11,892 nucleotides of DNA from assembly GCA_007118445.1 (NCBI GenBank), contig SKRP01000275.1, forward strand, positions 1-11,892, written 5' to 3'. Source of the DNA: Natronohydrobacter sp. (lineage in GTDB: Bacteria > Pseudomonadota > Alphaproteobacteria > Rhodobacterales > Rhodobacteraceae). Positions 7,340 through 11,892 of this stretch are shown in pieces (position 1 is the stretch's first letter; each line of letters opens with the position of its first letter). The notes beneath the pieces were generated by a model. The model did not search any database. It was not told the origin of the DNA and was given only the letters and a program-made list of their open reading frames with translations. A program made the position numbers and the translations under genes.

Positions 7340-9196
7340 TCAGTAGCGCTCGAAGCGCAGGTCGGTCTGGCAGGTTTCCCGGAAATAGTGCCCCATCCAG
7401 ATCGTGTATCGACCCGTGGTCGCATGGCCCAGATTGACGCGCGCATTGTAGTCGACATTGGTCCATGAATCCGCGAGCGTGTCATTGTAATAATATTGCC
7501 CATAAGGATCACGGATCAGCAGCGCGGCGTCGCAGCTGTTGCCGGAATTGTTGTCCTGCGTGCGGATCCGCAGCCGGTTGCCGTTGATATCGCTGGTATC
7601 ATTGACATAATCCACCACCAGAGTCGGCGATGCCGTATTGTAGCGATCGGCACCAGGCAGGCCGCAATTGCCGATCCCGTTCGCCCCGCTGGCGCTACGC
7701 CGCATCCTGATCGGCTCGGACAGGTCAGAATTGAGCATGGGCATGGTCGCCGCCGGAATCCGCCGCTCCGGGCAGCCCGAATAGGTCCGGAACCGCGTCA
7801 GCGGGTCGGTGCCGATCCGGCTGTCGAAATCCGGCACGAAATGCATGGGCCCCCAGCTGCCGCGCTCTGCGGTGATGCGGAACCGATCGATGCCGAAGGA
7901 TTCATTTTGCAGCGGCGCGTCCAGACGGGCGGCAAAGCCCAGCGTGAATTCTGTCGCCAATTCTGTCGCCGGGTTTTCCACCTCGATGCGCACACGCCAG
8001 CGCTGGTCCTGCCAATGCGCCCCATAGGCTTGCGCCACTTCGACCAGTTCCATCGTGGTCGTGAACCGCCCTTCGGCGCGCGAGGACACCGTCCGGCGCT
8101 CGAGCGTCATCATGCCCGGTCCCCATTGAAATGGATCAAGCGAAATCGCGGTCCCGTTGACCAGAATGGTCAGAAACTCGCCTTCGGGATGCGCATATTG
8201 GGTGCTGAAACCGTCCCAGCTGTCGATGATCCAGAGATCGAATTCGATCTCTGCCGAGCGCGACTGTGCGCCCAGATTGACCTGGTAGGTCACCGGGTTC
8301 TGCCAGGTTTCCTGACCAAACGGACCCAGCAGGGCGCTGCCCAGACCGCCGTCGGTCACAGTGGAATGCGACCAGCCGTCGGTATCGCCATCATTGAAAT
8401 CCGTATCGACAATGGTGACGGTCTGATCAGCAGGATCTTCAGGCTCTGCGGGCTCTTCCGGGTCTTCGGGGCCAACAGGTTCGCCTGTAGGCGGCAGCAA
8501 TTCCGGCGGCAATTCGGGGAAGATGTCGCCATCCCCTTCAAAACGGACAAATGGCGAGAAACGCGGACGGGTCACCGCGATCGGGGCCAGCCGGACATCA
8601 TTCAGGATACCGGCCCCCAGCCCGCTGATGATCGGATTGGACCAGAGGGTGAAAGCCTCGACCAGAATCAGCGCCTCGCCCGGCAGGACAATCGGAATCC
8701 GCGAGGCCAGATCCGAGACCGGCAATTGATTGTCGAAATTGTCAAACCCGGTCGGCGGGTCCTCGGGATTGTCCGGATCAGGCATGTAGACATAATCCGA
8801 CAGCGCATTGAGCGACGGCAGACCGCGCGTGCCATAGGACCAGACGATTGCGGGTTCCATCGTGTCCATGTCCAGCATGACCGAGGAGACGCGCAGCCGA
8901 GTCTGCCGGTTGCGCGAGGTCAGGAAGTCAAAGACATCGTTCAGCCCTTCGAGATAATCCGCCTCGATCATGCCGGGATGGCGCGAGACCAGATCAGCGA
9001 TATGCAGGGCTGCGGATTGCGCCTCCATGCGGGCGCGATAGGCGTCATAGAAGACCAGCATCGCCGCATAGGCCCAGAACAGGATCGGCAGCACCAGCAC
9101 CAGTTCCACGCTCATGGTGCCGCGCAGATCGTCGCGGAACTGCCCGAGACGCGCCTTCAGATATCGGATCCGGTCGATCATGGGCATGATACTCAC
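7340..9196 (-). CDS. TadE-anchored large pseudopilin with secreted beta-sandwich and PPC-like domains (putative adhesin)
   Basis: 618 residues, about three to four times the usual TadE length. N-terminus: DLRGTMSVELVLVLPILFW (23-41) is a TadE-type prepilin signal, with a possible cut after Gly26 and Glu at +5 (Glu31), followed by one membrane helix. Residues about 50-220 resemble an extended TadE body. Residues 222-258 are an acidic Pro/Glu/Asp linker (GEPVGPEDPEEPAEPEDPAD). Residues about 262-443 form a beta-rich module (DFNDGDTDGWS, LGPFG, IEFDLWIIDSWDGF, TILVNGTAISLDPF) like one seen in secreted alphaproteobacterial calcium-binding or Hint-type proteins. The C-terminus, about 522-617 (CDAALLIRDPYGQYYYND, then TTGRYTIWMGHY), is PPC-like. 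All four cysteines (475, 511, 555, 609) lie in the last third, which fits disulfides outside the cytoplasm. The start is GTG 9196, overlapping the upstream TGA (GTGA); ATG 9187 is an alternative. Confidence 0.75.
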   Translation of the reverse strand: MSIMPMIDRIRYLKARLGQFRDDLRGTMSVELVLVLPILFWAYAAMLVFYDAYRARMEAQSAALHIADLVSRHPGMIEADYLEGLNDVFDFLTSRNRQTRLRVSSVMLDMDTMEPAIVWSYGTRGLPSLNALSDYVYMPDPDNPEDPPTGFDNFDNQLPVSDLASRIPIVLPGEALILVEAFTLWSNPIISGLGAGILNDVRLAPIAVTRPRFSPFVRFEGDGDIFPELPPELLPPTGEPVGPEDPEEPAEPEDPADQTVTIVDTDFNDGDTDGWSHSTVTDGGLGSALLGPFGQETWQNPVTYQVNLGAQSRSAEIEFDLWIIDSWDGFSTQYAHPEGEFLTILVNGTAISLDPFQWGPGMMTLERRTVSSRAEGRFTTTMELVEVAQAYGAHWQDQRWRVRIEVENPATELATEFTLGFAARLDAPLQNESFGIDRFRITAERGSWGPMHFVPDFDSRIGTDPLTRFRTYSGCPERRIPAATMPMLNSDLSEPIRMRRSASGANGIGNCGLPGADRYNTASPTLVVDYVNDTSDINGNRLRIRTQDNNSGNSCDAALLIRDPYGQYYYNDTLADSWTNVDYNARVNLGHATTGRYTIWMGHYFRETCQTDLRFERY

Positions 9197-9738
9197 TCTG
9201 GTTCATTCACAAAAACAGCATTGGACGTGATGACATACTGGCCCTGATCATTCAGCGCCATCTGCGTCAGCACGCCGGTCAGCCGGACAAAGGGATCCGC
9301 CGCGACACAGACCCGGACCAGCATCAGATCCTGCACCTCGCCGCGCGATCCGGGATTGAAATCAACGGCCGGGGTGATGTTCTCCTCGCGATCCACGCAG
9401 AATGTCGGCTGGTCCAGACCGGCAAAGGTCTGCGTGTCGATGACCTGCATCTCGACCGTGATGTTCTGCAGACAACTGGGCAGCATCGAGGTGCGGGCAC
9501 AGATCAGCGCGCTCATGGCCTCGGATTCATTGACCCGGCCCAGCCGGACCTCGCGCACGGCCAGATCGACCGCGCGATGCAGAAAAGTCTGGCGCAGCTG
9601 GGTGATGCCCGCATCGATGGACATCAGCATCAGCGACAGCACGAAAGGAAAGACGATGACAAATTCCACAGTCACCGCCCCGTCTTCGGACCGCCAGCGC
9701 CGGGTCAGGGCCTGAAAAAGATGGCGCGGGCGGGTCAT
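9193..9738 (-). CDS. TadE/TadF-like pseudopilin
   Basis: 181 residues. The start is ATG 9738, within an ATGA overlap with the stop of the upstream TadG-like gene; longer upstream starts would lie inside that gene. The prepilin signal is RRWRSEDGAVTVEFVIVFPF (13-32): basic n-region, cut expected after Gly20, Glu25 at +5, then a hydrophobic helix to about residue 43. The remaining roughly 135 residues are exported, with four cysteines (80, 89, 114, 144). TadE/TadF proteins are minor pseudopilins of the tight-adherence (Tad/Flp) type IV pilus system, processed by the prepilin peptidase TadV and needed for pilus assembly. It is the middle gene of a tightly coupled trio, ending in a GTGA overlap with the large TadE-anchored gene. 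Confidence 0.85.
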   Translation of the reverse strand: MTRPRHLFQALTRRWRSEDGAVTVEFVIVFPFVLSLMLMSIDAGITQLRQTFLHRAVDLAVREVRLGRVNESEAMSALICARTSMLPSCLQNITVEMQVIDTQTFAGLDQPTFCVDREENITPAVDFNPGSRGEVQDLMLVRVCVAADPFVRLTGVLTQMALNDQGQYVITSNAVFVNEPE

Positions 9739-11078
9739 TGGGTCAGTCTCAGCCGCTGGGTCTGGATATGAGTGGCGATCTGCTGGAAGGCGGCAATCAG
9801 CTGCGCGCCCGAGCTGTTGAAGAAATAGGACGGCTCGGTCGCGCATCTTTCCATCAGATCCACACCGCCGGGCGGGGCCTCGAAGGCGACAGCATAAATC
9901 GCGATATTGCGTTGTTGCAGCGCTTCGCAGACAGCGGCGGTGTCATTGTCCTGAACTTCGCGCGAAGATTTGCGCACGGCCGGATGCGTAGACGGCACCT
10001 GCGGCGGGAAGCAGCAATTCTCGCCATCGGTCATCAGGATCATGGCGCGGTAGACAAAGGGCTCGTTCCAGGCCAGCGGGCGGTCGCTGAAGACCGCGTC
10101 GACCTCGTTATTGCTGATCATATGCTGAATAACGGGGTTCATGGTCGGGTCGAAGAACATCCCGCCCACGCGCACCCCAAGATCAATCGAGGTGCCCCAG
10201 CTCGGCCCAAGTGAGTTGATGTAGTCGATTGCATCGCTGCGCGAACGCATGAATGGACGTACTGGCGTATCGGCCAGCGAAACGAATTGCGGCAGATGAC
10301 CCCGCTCCGCTTCCCCTAGCGAACAGGTCCGGCGCCACATCGGCGTCGAAATGCTGTTGGTAATGTCGGCCCACTCCTCGAAATCCACGCAATAGCCTTC
10401 TTCCAGATTGCCGGACTCAGGGTCGGACAGGTTCTGGAAATAGGTCAGCGTCCCCGGCGGCATGACGACTTCAGTGCTGTAGGGCACGAAAGTGATGGCC
10501 ACCTGCACGTCATTATCTTCGGGCATCATGGTCTCGACGAAATCGATGGCCGCAGCGCGCAGGTTTTCCATCCGGTTGTTGTCATCCATCGACCAGGACA
10601 CATCGAGCACCATGACGATCTCGAACCGCAGCTCGGCCAGGGCCTCGCTTGCACCGGCAATCAGGTTCAGGTCCAGATGATCGACGGCGCTCAGGCGCAT
10701 GAAGGTCGTGTTCATCTGCGCACGCGGATTGACGATGACCGAACGCGCGCCCGCCGCTTCATCCATCTCGACAACGATACGGCCATCCCCGGCGACGAAG
10801 GCACCCAGCCCCTCGGCCTCGAAATAGGAGCGCACCACATCCTCGGGGGCGGGGTTGAACGGGTTGTCGCGCATCATCGCGGCGGCCAGAACAGCACGGT
10901 CGGACGCGCCCTGCATCCGCACCCTTTCGCTTTCATAGCGCATCATGTCGACTGCGATCCCGCCGACCATCAGCATGACCACAAAGGCGATCAGGCCGAA
11001 GATGATGATCGCGCCATCCTCGTCGCGCCGATAGTCGCCCAGGGCAGCCCGCAGAGTTTCGATAGTCATACGCGTCAT
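9735..11078 (-). CDS. TadG-like pilus assembly protein with von Willebrand A domain
   Basis: 447 residues. A Tad-type N-terminal segment, RRDEDGAIIIFGLIAFVVML (17-36), gives one membrane helix (22-43); it lacks Glu at +5, unlike the two TadE proteins downstream. The VWA domain spans about 150-440 with a complete MIDAS metal site: DVSWS (159-163), the threonine in WGTSIDLG (T296), and the aspartate in MILMTDGEN (D351). Six cysteines (230, 252, 355, 356, 384, 412) lie in the exported part. TadG-type proteins are envelope components of Tad pilus systems; a working MIDAS suggests metal-dependent protein binding. Start: ATG 11078 is chosen for GGTGATC upstream, matching the 3' part of the consensus Shine-Dalgarno; ATG 11069 is close behind, and ATG 11150 gives an atypical extension. 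It is the first gene of the trio. Confidence 0.85.
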   Translation of the reverse strand: MTRMTIETLRAALGDYRRDEDGAIIIFGLIAFVVMLMVGGIAVDMMRYESERVRMQGASDRAVLAAAMMRDNPFNPAPEDVVRSYFEAEGLGAFVAGDGRIVVEMDEAAGARSVIVNPRAQMNTTFMRLSAVDHLDLNLIAGASEALAELRFEIVMVLDVSWSMDDNNRMENLRAAAIDFVETMMPEDNDVQVAITFVPYSTEVVMPPGTLTYFQNLSDPESGNLEEGYCVDFEEWADITNSISTPMWRRTCSLGEAERGHLPQFVSLADTPVRPFMRSRSDAIDYINSLGPSWGTSIDLGVRVGGMFFDPTMNPVIQHMISNNEVDAVFSDRPLAWNEPFVYRAMILMTDGENCCFPPQVPSTHPAVRKSSREVQDNDTAAVCEALQQRNIAIYAVAFEAPPGGVDLMERCATEPSYFFNSSGAQLIAAFQQIATHIQTQRLRLTQ

Positions 11079-11378
11079 TCCGATCACCAGTTTCACAAGC
11101 CAGATTGCACGATCCCTGTCACAACGGGTTTCCATCGCAGCAGGCATCATTCCTTGCGCAAACTAGCCTGCGCCTGTGGCAACAATGTGGCGAAACCAAC
11201 TGGAATTGTGGCTTTTTCCGGACGGACCGGCATGACCTCGGCTGGCCTGCGCGCGGGGCGCGGCGGCGCAGATCCGATTTCCGAAAATTCCTTATTTCGC
11301 TTGTGACTTTAGCTGATAGTCTGGTTTTCGGGCACCAGCATGGGAAATGGTGCGAAAAACAGGGAAAGGGACAGGGTC
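11079..11378. other. Divergent intergenic region between the tad trio and the dehydrogenase gene
   Basis: About 300 bases with no convincing gene. It should hold promoters for both sides. Visible: a palindromic TTGCGCAA at 11154-11161, short GC-rich stretches near 11248-11272, and an AT-richer block about 11281-11330 (TTATTTCG, TTGTGA, TGATAGT) where the dehydrogenase promoter may lie. None makes a good sigma-70 pair by eye. No CtrA-type TTAA-N7-TTAA was seen. Confidence 0.4.
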
Positions 11379-11892
11379 ATGCTTGACACGAAGGAACCGG
11401 GATTTCGCGAAAACGTCGATCAGATGTATCGCCGCGCTGTGTCCTATCTTGACCTGCCGCCGGGTCTGGCCGAGAAGATACAGATCTGCAACTCGACCTA
11501 TACTGTGCGCTTCGGGGTCCGGCTGCGCGGCAAGATCGAGACTTTCGTGGGCTATCGTTCGGTGCATTCCGAACATATGGAACCGGTGAAAGGCGGCATC
11601 CGGTTTGCGCCCGAAGTGGACCAGAACGAGGTCGAGGCGCTGGCCGCGCTGATGACCTATAAATGCGCGCTGGTGGAAACGCCCTTCGGGGGCTCCAAAG
11701 GGGGGTTGTGCATTGATCCGCGCAAATATGAAGAACATGAGCTGGAACAGATCACCCGCCGTTTCGCCTATGAGCTGGCCAAGCGTGACCTGATCCACCC
11801 GGCGCAGAATGTGCCCGCGCCCGATATGGGCACCAGCGAGCGCGAAATGGCCTGGATCGCGGATCAATATGCGCGGATGAACACGACCGATA
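11379..11892 (+). CDS. gdhA: Glu/Leu/Phe/Val dehydrogenase, glutamate dehydrogenase-like (C-terminus off the right edge)
   Basis: Partial: 171 codons visible. The start is ATG 11379 with AGGG just upstream; an in-frame ATG at 11340 would add 13 residues of atypical sequence. The catalytic domain is clear: MEPVKGGIRFAPEVDQNEV (67-85) with substrate-site Lys71, ALMTYKCALVETPFGGSKGG (90-109) with Lys95 and the catalytic Lys107, and VPAPDMGTSEREMAWI (145-160) with Asp149. This family interconverts glutamate and 2-oxoglutarate plus ammonia using NAD(P). The N-terminus and catalytic motifs fit glutamate rather than small amino-acid dehydrogenases, but coenzyme specificity lies in the missing C-terminal Rossmann domain. 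It is divergent from the tad trio, with no evident functional link. Confidence 0.9.
   Translation, partial: MLDTKEPGFRENVDQMYRRAVSYLDLPPGLAEKIQICNSTYTVRFGVRLRGKIETFVGYRSVHSEHMEPVKGGIRFAPEVDQNEVEALAALMTYKCALVETPFGGSKGGLCIDPRKYEEHELEQITRRFAYELAKRDLIHPAQNVPAPDMGTSEREMAWIADQYARMNTTD

Noticed and set aside
7496..9247. Open frame of 583 codons on the plus strand opposite the large TadE-anchored gene
   Set aside because: It is antisense to a gene with clear domains; its protein is rich in Arg, Gln, His and Asp with no recognisable motif, as expected of a GC-driven mirror frame.
11154..11161. TTGCGCAA palindrome as a regulator site for the tad trio
   Set aside because: Eight bases is too short to be meaningful in high-GC DNA without a second copy or conservation.

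Overview
The window is high-GC chromosomal DNA. It looks like an alphaproteobacterium of the order Rhodobacterales: the gene families (AsmA, a GluRS with an ALSKR-type KMSKS loop, COG4091 SAF oxidoreductase, YbdK ligase, DUF3445 N-demethylase, VWA-type TadG with TadE partners, GdhA-type dehydrogenase) and codon use all fit. This placement is inferred from protein style, not from a marker gene. No rRNA, tRNA, CRISPR, transposase or phage gene was seen, and base composition looks even throughout.

Left part (1-5487). An AsmA-family envelope protein runs off the left edge on the minus strand. It is divergent from gltX (glutamyl-tRNA synthetase) on the plus strand. gltX converges on a minus-strand pair: a SAF-domain NAD(P)-dependent oxidoreductase and, upstream of it, a YbdK-type carboxylate-amine ligase. 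A long palindrome sits between the convergent ends. A strong hairpin directly abuts the ybdK start codon.

Middle part (5488-7336). A heme-dependent oxidative N-demethylase family gene (DUF3445) is on the plus strand. It overlaps tail to tail with a small minus-strand lipoprotein gene that probably starts at GTG. This is divergent from a TetR-family regulator, whose upstream region holds a 19-bp near-palindrome that could be its operator.

Right part (7340-11892). Three minus-strand genes are joined by 4-bp stop/start overlaps: a TadG-like protein with a von Willebrand A domain and intact MIDAS residues, a short TadE/TadF pseudopilin, and a 618-residue TadE-anchored protein. The last carries an acidic proline-rich linker, a secreted beta-sandwich module and a PPC-like C-terminal domain. 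No other tad genes (ATPase, platform, secretin, prepilin peptidase, Flp pilin) are present, so the set looks like a detached minor-pilin or adhesin module. It is the most interesting content here. A roughly 300-bp divergent intergenic region separates it from a Glu/Leu/Phe/Val dehydrogenase gene cut by the right edge.
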